A stretch of 64,000 nucleotides of DNA from Caulobacter sp. BP25. Its GTDB lineage: Bacteria; Pseudomonadota; Alphaproteobacteria; Caulobacterales; Caulobacteraceae. Positions 1 through 7,654 of the stretch are shown one piece after another (position 1 is the first letter of the stretch; the number at the start of each line of letters is the position of its first letter). The position numbers and the translations under genes are program-made. Below the pieces are notes generated by a model. That model saw only the letters and a program-made list of their open reading frames with translations. It had not been told where the DNA came from and made no database searches. The stretch is from positions 1 through 64,000 of the forward strand of contig NZ_PEGH01000004.1 in assembly GCF_002737755.1 (NCBI RefSeq). The letters are read 5' to 3'.

Positions 1-247
1 CAGCGAAGGGGCCTCGCTGAAGCTGAAGACGCCGACCACGATGGAACAGTTCATCCGCAGGACGGCTCGGTTTGGCGCTGTAAGGACGACCTCTGCACCA
101 CGACCAAGGTTCGGTCCCGCCGTGGCGCGCGCCTGCCGCAAGCTGGCCGGCCAGCTTGGCGAGCTGAGCGCCTTCGACTATCGCGGCCAGTCGCTGGACG
201 ACGCCGCCATCGCCGAATGCAACACGGCAGCCAAGCCACAGGGCTAA
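1..247 (+). CDS. 3' part of a small secreted-type hypothetical protein, apparently frameshifted
   Basis: The gene enters from outside the window, so its 5' end is missing. The frame ending at the stop codon at 245 encodes a clean C-terminus (ARACRKLAGQLGELSAFDY and onward). In the middle, the next frame gives a better-looking peptide, DGSVWRCKDDLCTTTK, with a WxCxxxxC pattern. The reading seems to go from frame 2 (MEQFIR) to frame 1 (about 60-115) and back to frame 2 (PAVARACRK). That needs a one-base loss near 59 and a two-base loss or one-base gain near 116. I recall similar short cysteine-paired alphaproteobacterial proteins of unknown function, but cannot name a family. It may be a pseudogene or contain sequence errors. 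A gene caller would report only 41-247. Confidence 0.5.
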   Translation, partial: SEGASLKLKTPTTMEQFIRRTARFGAVRTTSAPRPRFGPAVARACRKLAGQLGELSAFDYRGQSLDDAAIAECNTAAKPQG

Positions 248-259
248 ATCCTTAGGAAG

Positions 260-289
260 AAGGCCTCCGCCGGTTCCGACAGAGGCCTT
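260..289 (+). terminator. terminator-like hairpin after the first gene
   Basis: The arms AAGGCCTC (260-267) and GAGGCCTT (282-289) are perfect inverted repeats with a 14-nt loop, 13 nt after the stop codon at 245-247. There is no long T-run, so termination may be inefficient. Confidence 0.5.
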
Positions 290-316
290 CCACCTTGGGG
301 GTTGTAATAGTTCATG

Positions 317-354
317 ACACTTGGAGACTTACTTCACACTTGGAGACTTACTTC
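317..354. repeat. 19-bp perfect tandem duplication
   Basis: The 19-mer ACACTTGGAGACTTACTTC occurs at 317-335 and again immediately at 336-354. The second copy contains the stop codon (minus strand, 348-350) of the broken gene next to it, so the gene's 3' end has been duplicated. It looks like a slippage or insertion footprint. Confidence 0.85.
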
Positions 355-672
355 CGTCCTGACTTGGCGGACGATTTGACAGGCTTCGGGCTCGAACGGC
401 CACCCACCAGCATCCCGCCCATGAAGGCGAACGAGAGCATGGCGTGGTTCATCTTCGATACATTCACAGCGGCGCGGCCTCCCAGATTGGCGACTAGGAC
501 CAGGAGACGCGCGTGGCGTTCGGAGAGGGTGATCTGTCCTCGTCGTCAGCGCGTCTAGGTACAGTTTGCGTGCCTCTTGCGTGTCGACAACGCGACAAAA
601 CGCGCTGAGCGCGACCCGCTCCGCTCGATGAACCCTGAGACGCAGCCGGAGCAAATCCCTCAGCGCACGCAC
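348..672 (-). pseudogene. broken small gene, product unrecognised
   Basis: Two minus-strand frames both look coding but do not join. From 672 one frame reads RVALSAFCRVVDTQEARKLY and LDAL. From about 545 leftward another frame reads ITLSERHARLLVLVANLGG, then a Met/Gly-rich stretch (MLSFAFMGGMLVGG) and a basic tail ending at the stop codon at 348-350. A shift of one extra base (or two lost) near 540-550 separates them. A gene caller would follow the first frame to 334 and miss the plausible C-terminus. I do not recognise the family. Frameshift plus the 19-bp duplication at its 3' end suggests a decayed gene, although sequence error is possible. Confidence 0.4.
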
Positions 673-677
673 GGAGC

Positions 678-1040
678 CTAGTGCAAGGTCACCGATGCGC
701 CATCGGCCGCCGCAGCGCGCTTGGCCTCTTCGACATCGCCCAGAACCTCAGCGGCGGCCCGCAGGATGGCGGGAGAGACGCGCTCCTCATCACAGCCGAT
801 CGTATCAGCCGCCAGATCCGGCAGGTCGGCGCAGAGACGGATCTGCCCCGCGATCCGTTGCAGGATAACGCTTCCCTGAAGGTCGGGATCGTTGGCGACC
901 ACGCCGACCACCAGGGCCAGAGCGGCTTCGAACCGCGCGGCCGACAGCTTGGCTTCGCGCGCCTGGTCGATCAGCAGGCGGGCGTTGGCCTCGACCAGGG
1001 CGATCGCTTCCGCCGTCATGTGGGTCTCTTCGCCGATCAT
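678..1040 (-). CDS. hypothetical protein, alanine-rich helical, 120 aa
   Basis: I start this gene at 1040 (MIGEETHMTAEAIALVEANA) because a full AGGAGG Shine-Dalgarno lies at 1047-1052; an upstream in-frame start at 1103 has no such support. The product is a small, soluble, mostly helical protein with no signal peptide, membrane segment or cysteine cluster; one CDEE sequence lies near the C-terminus. I do not recognise the family. It stands alone between the broken gene at 348-672 and the terminator of the acyl-CoA dehydrogenase on its other side. Confidence 0.65.
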   Translation of the reverse strand: MIGEETHMTAEAIALVEANARLLIDQAREAKLSAARFEAALALVVGVVANDPDLQGSVILQRIAGQIRLCADLPDLAADTIGCDEERVSPAILRAAAEVLGDVEEAKRAAAADGASVTLH

Positions 1041-1121
1041 CCGTCTGCCTCCTTGCGCGTGCTTCAAGAGGTTGAACGGACGACGGCGCGGAGTTGGGCG
1101 CACTGGAACGCGGGCTGAACG

Positions 1122-1157
1122 AAAAAGCCGCCCGCGTCGGCGTGACGCAGGCGGCTT
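1122..1157 (-). terminator. intrinsic terminator of the acyl-CoA dehydrogenase gene
   Basis: A long GC-rich hairpin has outer arms AGCCGCC (1126-1132) and GGCGGCT (1150-1156) and inner arms GCGTC (1134-1138) and GACGC (1144-1148). On the minus strand it is followed by TTTTT (1126-1122), which fits a rho-independent terminator for the gene whose stop lies at 1198. Confidence 0.85.
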
Positions 1158-1197
1158 CGGCTCTTTTGGCGGTTCTTCCGTGGGCTGAAGCGCCAGA

Positions 1198-2341
1198 TCA
1201 GGCCGCCGCGTCGAAGGACAGGGCCTCGTAGCGCTTCAGATGGTGGTCGACCGAGCCGAACAGGCCCTCGATCATGCTGGCGCGCTTGAAGTAGTGGCCG
1301 ATGGCCAGCTCGTCAGTCATGCCCGCCCCGCGTGGATCTGGATGGCGTTCTGACCCACGAACTTGCAGGCGCGGCCGATGCGCACCTTCATGGCTGAGAC
1401 GGCCTTGGCGCGCTCATCGGCGCCTTCCTCCAGCTTGATCGTGGCCATGTAGGTCATGGAGACCGACTGCTCAAGCTCGATGAACATGTCGACCATGCGG
1501 TGCTGCAGCACCTGGAAGTTGGCGATGGCCGTGCCGAACTGTTTGCGCTGCTTGGCGTAGTCCAGCGTGCCCTCGTGCAGCTTGCGCAGCACACCCACGG
1601 CCTCGGCGCCGACGGCGGCCGTGGCCTCGTCGATCACCTTGTCGACCAGAGCCAGGCCGTCCTCGGCGAGCAGGGCGTCGGCGGGGACCGAGACATTCTC
1701 GAAATAGACTTCCGAGGCGCGATTGCCGTCGACCGTCGGATAGTCGCGGGTGACGATGCCTGGCAGGCTCTTGTCGACCAGGAACACCCCGACACCGCCA
1801 GCGTCGCGCTGAGCGCCGCCCGTGCGGGCGGTGACGATCAGATGGGTGGCGAACGGCGCGCCGATCACCACGGCCTTGTGGCCGTTGAGGGTCCAGCCCG
1901 CGCCGCGCCGTCCTTCTTGGCCGTCGTCTTCAGGTCGCGCCAGGTGTAGCGGGCCTGCGGCTCGCCATAGGCGAAGGCGATGGTGGTGGTCCCGCCGATG
2001 ATCCCCTCGATCACCGAGGCGGCGTCGGCATGACCCGAGTGCTTCAGGAATCCGCCGCCGATCACCACGGTGCCCAGATAGGGCTCGATGACGAGCGCCT
2101 TACCGAACTCCTCCATGACGATCATGTTGTCGACCGCGCCGCCGCCAAGTCCACCCAGCTCCTCCGAGAACGGCGCGCCCAGGATGCCCAGCTCCTCGGC
2201 GAAGGCCTTCCAGTAGTCGGCGCGCCAGCCGCTGTCGGAGCTGACGATCTTGCGGCGGGTGTCGAAGTCGTACTTGTCCTGCAGGAAGCTCGCGATCGTG
2301 TCGCGGAGCATCGACTGTTCTTCGGTGAAGTTGAAATCCAT
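1198..2341 (-). pseudogene. acyl-CoA dehydrogenase, split by two frameshifts
   Basis: The protein oxidises an acyl-CoA thioester with FAD. The N-terminal part (MDFNFTEEQSMLRDTIASFL) reads from 2341 to about 1900, the middle part (WTLNGHKAVVIGAPFATHL to FVGQNAIQIHAG) to about 1318, and the C-terminal part (MTDELAIGHYFKRASMIEGL, then HHLKRYEAL) to the stop at 1198-1200. Each join needs one missing base inside a GC-only run (near 1900 and near 1318). With both bases restored it is about 381 aa, normal for the family. It lies downstream of the intact paralogue at 2835-4049 in the same direction, with a DUF559 cassette between them; the pair may form a heteromeric dehydrogenase. Whether these are real mutations or sequencing errors cannot be decided here. 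Confidence 0.75.
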
Positions 2342-2354
2342 CCCTGGGTTTCCT

Positions 2355-2798
2355 CTATTGTTCTGCGACCGTCTCCCCTCCCCCTTGCGGGGAGGGGCCG
2401 GGGGTGGGGGTGTCGGCGCCGACGAGCGCCAATATTCTCTCGACCGCCGAATACGGGTCGTTGATGGCCTGTGAGTTGGAAACCCGGATCACCCGGTACC
2501 CACGCGCTTCCAGCCAAGCTTGGCGTTCGGCGTCGCGAGCGGCCACGTGTTCCAGGTCGTGAACCGCGCCATCCACCTCGACGATCAGCCGGTGATGGTG
2601 GCAGACGAAGTCCACGATGTAGGACCCGAAAGGCGCCTGCCGACGAAAATGAGATCCGGGAATCTCAACCTTCTTCAGCGCCTTCCAGAACAGCTTCTCC
2701 GCCAGGGTCAGCTCGCGACGCATCCGCTTGGCCGAGCGATCGGCTCGGTCGGAATGGTGCAAAGCTCCTGGCGTCCGTGCTGACACCCCCACCCCCAT
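2355..2798 (-). CDS. DUF559 (Vsr-like) endonuclease-fold protein in a repeat-bounded cassette
   Basis: The core is typical of DUF559: RRELTLAEKLFWKALKK, then GSHFRRQAPFGSYIVDFVC, then LIVEVDGAVHD and the RGYRVIRVSN region near the end. DUF559 has the PD-(D/E)xK fold of very-short-patch repair endonucleases; its cellular role is unsettled. Both ends of the reading frame run into the flanking GC-rich inverted repeats, and the C-terminus PTPGPSPQGGGE is translated repeat sequence. The N-terminus is uncertain: an internal Met at residue 26 would remove part of the domain's first helix, so I keep the longer form. It separates two acyl-CoA dehydrogenase genes that point the same way, as if inserted between them. 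Confidence 0.8.
   Translation of the reverse strand: MGVGVSARTPGALHHSDRADRSAKRMRRELTLAEKLFWKALKKVEIPGSHFRRQAPFGSYIVDFVCHHHRLIVEVDGAVHDLEHVAARDAERQAWLEARGYRVIRVSNSQAINDPYSAVERILALVGADTPTPGPSPQGGGETVAEQ
2369..2411. repeat. GC-rich REP-like repeat, left copy
   Basis: A C-rich then G-rich block (CCCCTCCCCCTTGCGGGGAG, then GGGGTGGGGGTG) that can form a hairpin. It is the inverted partner of the block at 2783-2824 on the other side of the DUF559 gene. Confidence 0.75.
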
Positions 2799-2824
2799 CC
2801 CCTCCCCGCAAGGGGGAGGGGTGC
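2783..2824. repeat. GC-rich REP-like repeat, right copy (inverted)
   Basis: This is the near reverse complement of the 2369-2411 block: CACCCCCACCCCCATCCCCT followed by CCCCGCAAGGGGGAGGGG. It overlaps the start of the DUF559 reading frame and lies next to the stop of the acyl-CoA dehydrogenase at 2835. Confidence 0.75.
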
Positions 2825-2834
2825 TAAGTTGACG

Positions 2835-4049
2835 CTAGAGCCCCAGAACCATCTTGGCGATGATGTTGCGCTGGATCTCGTTGGAGCCGCCGTAGATCGA
2901 CGTCTTGCGGACGTTGAAATAGGTCGGCGCGGCGCGGTGGGCGAAGTCTGGGCCGATCGGGTGGGCGTTGTCGCCGTCGGTCGGGAAGCCGCGGAAGTAC
3001 GGCGCGCCATAGTGGCCGGCCGCCTCCAGCACCAGTTCGGTGATCCGTTGCTGGATCTCGGTGCCCTTGATTTTCAGCACGCTCGACTCCGGACCTGGCC
3101 CCTTGCCGGCGGCTTCACCGGCCAGGGTGCGCAGTTCGGTATATTCCAGCGCCGTCAGGTCGATCTCCAGCTCGGCGACCTTGCGCTTGAACATCGGGTC
3201 CTTGATCAGGGCCGCGCCGTCGTCGCCGAGTTCCGTCGAGGCGATCTGGCGGATGCGCTCGATGCCGCGCTTGGAGCGGGCGACGCCCGCGATCCCCGAG
3301 CGCTCGTGGGCCAGCAGGAACTTGGCGCAGGTCCAGCCCTTGTTCTCGTCGTAGATGCGGTTCTCGACCGGCACCTTGACGTTCTCGAGCCAGACCTCGT
3401 TGACCTCGTGCTCGCCGCCCAGGGTGATGATCGGCCGCACGGTCACGCCGGGCGACTTCATGTCGATCAGCAGGAACGAGATGCCTTCCTGGATCTTGGC
3501 GTTGGGGTCGGTGCGGACCAGACAGAAAATCCAGTCGCCGTGCTGGGCCAGGGTGGTCCAGGTTTTCTGGCCGTTGACCAGATAGTATTCCTTGCCGTCG
3601 TCGCCTGTGAAGCGCTCAGCCTTGGTCTTGAGGCTGGCGAGGTCGGAGCCGGCGCCGGGCTCGGAATAGCCCTGGCTCCACCAGATGTCGCCCGACAGGG
3701 TCGGCGGCAGGAAACGCTCTTTCTGTTCAGGGGTGCCGAAGGTGTAGATCACCGGCCCGACCATGTTGATGCCGAACGGCAGGATCGGCACGCAGTCGGC
3801 GCGGGCGGTCTCTTCCGACCAGATGTAGCGCTGCACGGACGTCCAGCCAGGCCCCCCGTACTGGGTCGGCCAAGCCGGGGCCACCCAGCCCTTCTGGGCC
3901 AGGATGCGGTGCCAAGCGAGGAAATCGTGCTTGGCCATTTCCTCGCCCTCCTCCTGCTTTTCACGCAGGCCCGCCGGATAGTTCTCGGCGATGAAGGCGC
4001 GCACCTCGTCGCGGAAGGCGAGGTCCTCGGGCGAGAAGTCGAGATTCAT
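2835..4049 (-). CDS. acyl-CoA dehydrogenase, 404 aa
   Basis: A full-length FAD-dependent acyl-CoA dehydrogenase. The N-terminal helical domain starts MNLDFSPEDLAFRDEVRAFI; the flavin and substrate region includes WWSQGYSEPGAGSDLASLKT; the C-terminal helical domain ends YGGSNEIQRNIIAKMVLGL, where the YGGSNEIQ motif is a hallmark of the family. I chose the start at 4049 because GGGAG lies seven bases upstream; an in-frame Met at 4067 is possible. It reads toward the frameshifted paralogue at 1198-2341, with the DUF559 cassette between. The substrate is not identifiable from the sequence; the long form with an HFGAPYF-like variant (HYGAPYF) near residue 350 resembles dehydrogenases used for branched or steroid-like acyl chains, which is an inference. 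Confidence 0.9.
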   Translation of the reverse strand: MNLDFSPEDLAFRDEVRAFIAENYPAGLREKQEEGEEMAKHDFLAWHRILAQKGWVAPAWPTQYGGPGWTSVQRYIWSEETARADCVPILPFGINMVGPVIYTFGTPEQKERFLPPTLSGDIWWSQGYSEPGAGSDLASLKTKAERFTGDDGKEYYLVNGQKTWTTLAQHGDWIFCLVRTDPNAKIQEGISFLLIDMKSPGVTVRPIITLGGEHEVNEVWLENVKVPVENRIYDENKGWTCAKFLLAHERSGIAGVARSKRGIERIRQIASTELGDDGAALIKDPMFKRKVAELEIDLTALEYTELRTLAGEAAGKGPGPESSVLKIKGTEIQQRITELVLEAAGHYGAPYFRGFPTDGDNAHPIGPDFAHRAAPTYFNVRKTSIYGGSNEIQRNIIAKMVLGL

Positions 4050-4200
4050 GGCCAGCTCCCGTTCCAATCGGCCTCTCTAGAGGAAGCCGTTATTGCGTTT
4101 CGGAGCTTACGATATCGGTCGAACGGGCGTTTGGAAAGATGACGTTAGCGTCAACGGAAGCAAATGTGATCCGCGTTCACTTGGACTGACGCCGAGCCGC

Positions 4201-5082
4201 CTATCGGACCTCGCAGGCCAGCTTGACTAGGGCTAGGGCCGAGGCACCGCCGACGCCCTCCTCGTCCAAAGTATCGAGCGCCAGAAGCGGCCGCTTGTCG
4301 AGGATTTCCAGCAGACGGGCGTGGCCCTTGGCGGGGCTGACATGCGCCGCCAGGCAATGGTCGATCGCCTCGGGCTCGAGCGCGCGCAGAATGGCGGCGG
4401 CGGCGCAGGCGGCGTAGCCGTCCAGCAGGACCGGGACCTTCTGGACGCGGGCGGCCAAGATCGCGCCAACCACGGCGGCGGTCTCGCGTCCGCCCAGCTG
4501 GCGCAGGATCTCGAGGGGATCGTCGGTCATGCCCTCGGCCTTGGCGCGGGCGACGGCGGCGGCGGCGGGCTCGGGATCGTCGGACCAGTCCGAAGCCTCG
4601 CCGCCAAACAGCGCCAGGCAGATGGCTGCGGCTGTGCGGGTGGGTTCGGCGACGATGACGCCCGGGATCAGCAGATCAGGCTGCTTGGCCAGGGCCTCCA
4701 TGCCGAAGGCCATGGTGGCGGCGGCTTCCTTCTCGCTCATCGAGGGCTTCTCGGCGGAATCCGGCGATGGACGGTCGATGGCCAGGTCGAAGGCCTCCAG
4801 CCCCGCACCCTGGACGCCCGCCAGCCGCGAAACGGTGGCTCCGCCCGAGGCGATGGCTTCCAGACGATCGCGGGCATAGCCGCGCGGCCCCACGCCCTGG
4901 CGGGCGCCGGCGTACAGCGCCACGACCGGACGGTTCACCGCCGGCGGGCTCTTACCGCTCCAGGCGGTGAGCCAGGCCGAAATCTCGGCCAGCCGTCCGC
5001 CCTGCTCCAGCGTCGGGGAAGGTCCCGGCGCGGGCGGCGAGACGGCGAGTTGGCGAATGTCGGCGAAGGGCGAAGCGGTCAT
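4201..5082 (-). CDS. cobT: nicotinate-nucleotide--dimethylbenzimidazole phosphoribosyltransferase
   Basis: CobT makes alpha-ribazole phosphate from nicotinate mononucleotide and dimethylbenzimidazole for the lower ligand of cobalamin. Supporting sequence: the PVVALYAGARQGVG stretch, the GMEALAKQPDLLIPG region, the VLLDGYAACAAAAIL segment, and the C-terminal EEGVGGASALALVKLA, which matches the family's glycine-rich end. It is about 293 aa, shorter than the roughly 350 aa typical of E. coli CobT but usual for alphaproteobacteria. The ATG at 5082 is the most likely start, although no clear ribosome-binding site is visible and a TTG at 5112 is possible. The gene stands alone here; another cobalamin gene (cobO) with a riboswitch lies 13 kb away. 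Confidence 0.85.
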   Translation of the reverse strand: MTASPFADIRQLAVSPPAPGPSPTLEQGGRLAEISAWLTAWSGKSPPAVNRPVVALYAGARQGVGPRGYARDRLEAIASGGATVSRLAGVQGAGLEAFDLAIDRPSPDSAEKPSMSEKEAAATMAFGMEALAKQPDLLIPGVIVAEPTRTAAAICLALFGGEASDWSDDPEPAAAAVARAKAEGMTDDPLEILRQLGGRETAAVVGAILAARVQKVPVLLDGYAACAAAAILRALEPEAIDHCLAAHVSPAKGHARLLEILDKRPLLALDTLDEEGVGGASALALVKLACEVR

Positions 5083-5163
5083 GAGCGCGGACTTAAACCC
5101 GTCCGCGCCCAAAGCAACCCCTGACGGCTTGAAGATCGAAGACGGAACAGGGATGCTGCCGCC

Positions 5164-5388
5164 ATGACGACAACGCCGCCGGCCAGACCACCTCGCCCGA
5201 TCGCCACACCATGCGTGAAGGTATGCGCGGTGAACGGCGCGAGCGGTTACTGCCTGGGCTGTCGTCGCACCCTGGCCGAGATCGCCGGCTGGGCGAAACT
5301 AAGCGACGAGGAGCGAGCGGCGATCACTGCCGCCCTCCCCGATCGTCCGGACCCTATGGCCGCGCTGATGGCGGCGGCGGGGCGCTGA
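5164..5388 (+). CDS. DUF1289 family protein, 74 aa
   Basis: A small protein with the DUF1289 cysteine pattern: CVKVCAV, then YCLGCRRTLAEIAGWAKLSD. The spacing CxxxC followed by CxxCxRT suggests metal or Fe-S binding, but no function is established for the family. It starts with ATG 81 bases from the divergent cobT start and ends three bases before the stop of the convergent secreted protein at 5391. Confidence 0.85.
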   Translation: MTTTPPARPPRPIATPCVKVCAVNGASGYCLGCRRTLAEIAGWAKLSDEERAAITAALPDRPDPMAALMAAAGR

Positions 5389-5390
5389 GC

Positions 5391-5714
5391 TTACTGGCCG
5401 CCGGCGATATAGGCGGCGCAGTCGCCGTCTCGCTTAGCGATCAGCTTGGCCTTCTTTTCCCCTTCGGCGGCATTGGCCTCCTTGAGGGCGGCTTGCATTT
5501 TGTTATTGGCGGACGTGCGGACCGCCAGGTCGCGCGAAGGGCTCTCAGCCCGCAAGAACGCGTCCAGCGCGGTCGTGTCCAGCTTGCCCAGGTTCTCGGA
5601 CGCCGCGAGGCCTCGACAGCGCGCCGCCTCCAGATAGCTCAGGTTGGACACACCGGCCTGGGCGACGCTGGCAAACGATCCAAGCGCGACAGTGGCGATA
5701 ATCAGAGCTCTCAT
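5391..5714 (-). CDS. small secreted hypothetical protein, 107 aa
   Basis: The first 20 residues are a classic signal peptide ending AQA (MRALIIATVALGSFASVAQA), so the mature protein of about 87 aa should be periplasmic. It has two cysteines, in AARCRGL and DGDCAAYI, which could form a disulphide, and a lysine-rich helical middle (AEGEKKAKLIAKRD). A GAGGGGAAG ribosome-binding site precedes the ATG. The promoter region is an unusually AT-rich stretch (5760-5870). I do not recognise the family. Confidence 0.75.
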   Translation of the reverse strand: MRALIIATVALGSFASVAQAGVSNLSYLEAARCRGLAASENLGKLDTTALDAFLRAESPSRDLAVRTSANNKMQAALKEANAAEGEKKAKLIAKRDGDCAAYIAGGQ

Positions 5715-5759
5715 AATGGCTTCCCCTCAACAGGACAATTCTATTGCCAGGAGGATCTA

Positions 5760-5870
5760 TCTGCGAACACGAATTCTCTGAAGTTAATTCCAAGACATAA
5801 ATTTAATTACATAAACGTAATCCAGTTTATTAAATTCATGTAATCAAGATTGTCAGAATTCAGGAATACT
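5760..5870. promoter_or_regulatory. AT-rich intergenic island upstream of the 5391-5714 gene
   Basis: About 110 bases of mostly A and T in an otherwise very GC-rich region. It holds repeated ATTAC/GTAAT motifs, including ATTAC (5809-5813) and GTAAT (5817-5821 area), and a further ATGTAAT near 5838. It probably contains the promoter of the minus-strand gene and could be a binding site for an AT-preferring nucleoid protein; that is inference. Confidence 0.5.
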
Positions 5871-5989
5871 TTCCAGAAGAACGATAACCGCCGCGTGAAA
5901 AACCCTCGCCGGATTCACGCCTTGAAAACGCCTGCCTCCTAATGATTGAAGGAAGCCGCAGAAGCGGTCTTGGGAGCCTACAAGGCGGG

Positions 5990-6508
5990 ATGTCTTCGAT
6001 GTTTAGGTTTGCGGCGATCGCTCTGGTGGGCGCCCTGTCGGCCGTTGGCGCGGCCAAGGCCGTGGTTTCGCTCGACGATCTGCGCCATCCCGAGCTGCGC
6101 GCGCCATCCGCCGCCGCCGCGACCCTGGGCGACGCCGAGGGCGGCCCCGCCCAGATCGCCAAGGACAGTGACGGTCACTTCTGGGCCAAGGCCGCCGTAG
6201 ACGGCCAAGATGTGCGCTTCCTGGTCGACACCGGCGCCACTGCGGTTTCGCTCAGCATGGCCGACGCTCAGCGTTTGGGTATCGACACCAGCAAGCTGAC
6301 CTACGATTACAACGTGATCACCGCCGACGGCCGCACCCGCGCCGCCTCGATCAAGCTGGCCAGCGTCGCGATCGCCGGCGCCACGGTCCGCGATGTCGAC
6401 GCCCTGGTGATCGAGAAGGGCCTCGAGAACTCGCTGCTAGGCATGAGCTATCTGGGCCGCCTATCGCGGTTCGAAGCCACCCAGGACGCCCTGATCCTGC
6501 ACCCTTAA
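5990..6508 (+). CDS. periplasmic retropepsin-like aspartic protease (TIGR02281 type)
   Basis: The product (172 aa) has an N-terminal hydrophobic signal or anchor (FRFAAIALVGALSAVGAAKA) followed by a single aspartic-protease domain. The catalytic loop is VRFLVDTGATAVSLS (DTGA), and the second signature LLGMSYLGRLSRFEA lies near the C-terminus. Such one-domain proteases work as dimers in the periplasm; Caulobacter PerP, which cuts PodJ, belongs to this group, so this could be a paralogue. The start at 5990 (MSSMFRFAAI) places the signal correctly; an in-frame ATG at 5942 would add 16 unlikely residues. It is convergent with dusA, whose stop is three bases away. Confidence 0.8.
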   Translation: MSSMFRFAAIALVGALSAVGAAKAVVSLDDLRHPELRAPSAAAATLGDAEGGPAQIAKDSDGHFWAKAAVDGQDVRFLVDTGATAVSLSMADAQRLGIDTSKLTYDYNVITADGRTRAASIKLASVAIAGATVRDVDALVIEKGLENSLLGMSYLGRLSRFEATQDALILHP

Positions 6509-6511
6509 GCC

Positions 6512-7525
6512 TCAAACGGCGGGCGCGGTCCGGTCCTCGCGCGAGGCCAGCGCCGCGCGCACGGCGTCCAGAGCCCGATCGACGACGTCGAGACCGGCGC
6601 CTGACTTGACGCCCTCGACCGTCAGGATGCGCCGCCAGGCCCGCGCACCGGGCAGGCCGTGAAACAGGCCCAGCATGTGCCGCGTCATGGCGGCCAGGTG
6701 CGTCCCGCCCGCCAGCTCGCGCGCCAGATAGGGCCGGTAGCGCTCGACCGCTTCAAAGCTGTCGACATCGGCGACATCCATGCCGAACACGCGCCGATCG
6801 ACTTCGCCCAACAAGCCGGCCTCGTGATAGGCCGCCCGGCCCAGCATCACGCCATCGACGCCGTTGGCCAGATGCTCGAGCGCCGCATCGACGCTGGGCA
6901 CGCCGCCATTGATCGCGATGGTCAGGTTCGGGCGCTCGCGCTTGAGCCGATAGACCAGATCATAGTCCAGCGGCGGGATGTCCCGGTTCTCCTTCGGCGA
7001 CAGGCCTTGCAGCCAAGCCTTGCGGGCGTGGACGACGAAGCTGTCGATCCCGGCGGCGGCGCAGCGGTCAACCAAGGTGAAGAGACTCTCTTCCGGGTCC
7101 TGGTCGTCGACGCCGATCCGGCACTTGACCGTGGCGGGAACCTTCACCGCGCCCTTGATCGCGGCCATACACTCGGCGACGAGGTCCGGCTCGCGCATCA
7201 GGCAGGCGCCGAAGCGGCCGCTCTGCACGCGGTCCGAGGGGCAGCCAACGTTCAGATTGATCTCGTCATAGCCCCAGTCCTCGCCGATCCGCGCGGCCTG
7301 CGCCAACTCAGCCGGGTCAGAGCCGCCTAGCTGCAGCGCAACCGAGTGCTGGCCAGCGTCGAAACCCAGCAGCTTCTCGCGATCGCCATGAACGACCGCC
7401 CCGCTGGTCACCATCTCGCTATAAAGCAGCGCCTGGCTGGACAGGACGCGATGCAGCGACCGGCAGTGTCGATCGGTCCAATCCATCATCGGAGCGACGG
7501 AGAAACGGGCGGGCTGGAACGTCAT
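6512..7525 (-). CDS. dusA: tRNA-dihydrouridine synthase A
   Basis: An FMN- and NADPH-dependent enzyme that reduces uridines in the tRNA D-loop. The TIM barrel begins FSVAPMMDWTDRHCRSLHRV. The catalytic cysteine is in NLNVGCPSDRVQSGRFGACL (around residue 93), and IAINGGVPSVDAALEHL and GVMLGRAAYHE match the DusA phosphate-binding part. It is about 337 aa, normal for DusA. I start at 7525 (MTFQPARFSVAPMM); the in-frame extension to 7699 has no family similarity. It is divergent from the copper locus beginning at 7652. Confidence 0.93.
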   Translation of the reverse strand: MTFQPARFSVAPMMDWTDRHCRSLHRVLSSQALLYSEMVTSGAVVHGDREKLLGFDAGQHSVALQLGGSDPAELAQAARIGEDWGYDEINLNVGCPSDRVQSGRFGACLMREPDLVAECMAAIKGAVKVPATVKCRIGVDDQDPEESLFTLVDRCAAAGIDSFVVHARKAWLQGLSPKENRDIPPLDYDLVYRLKRERPNLTIAINGGVPSVDAALEHLANGVDGVMLGRAAYHEAGLLGEVDRRVFGMDVADVDSFEAVERYRPYLARELAGGTHLAAMTRHMLGLFHGLPGARAWRRILTVEGVKSGAGLDVVDRALDAVRAALASREDRTAPAV

Positions 7526-7638
7526 GACCGTGCTTTGCGAGGCGTCTCGGGCGCCAACTTCGAGCGCGCGTATATAGGCCAGACCTCGCACGGACGCGAC
7601 CCCGCAGCGCCGAACCCGATACCACTCCGGAAAAACAC

Positions 7639-7654
7639 GGAGGCGACAAGTTTG
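7639..7654 (+). promoter_or_regulatory. ribosome-binding site deciding a TTG start
   Basis: GGAGG (7639-7643) lies eight bases before TTG at 7652-7654. No ATG or GTG in this frame has comparable support, so the copper-locus DUF2946 gene probably starts with TTG. Confidence 0.7.
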
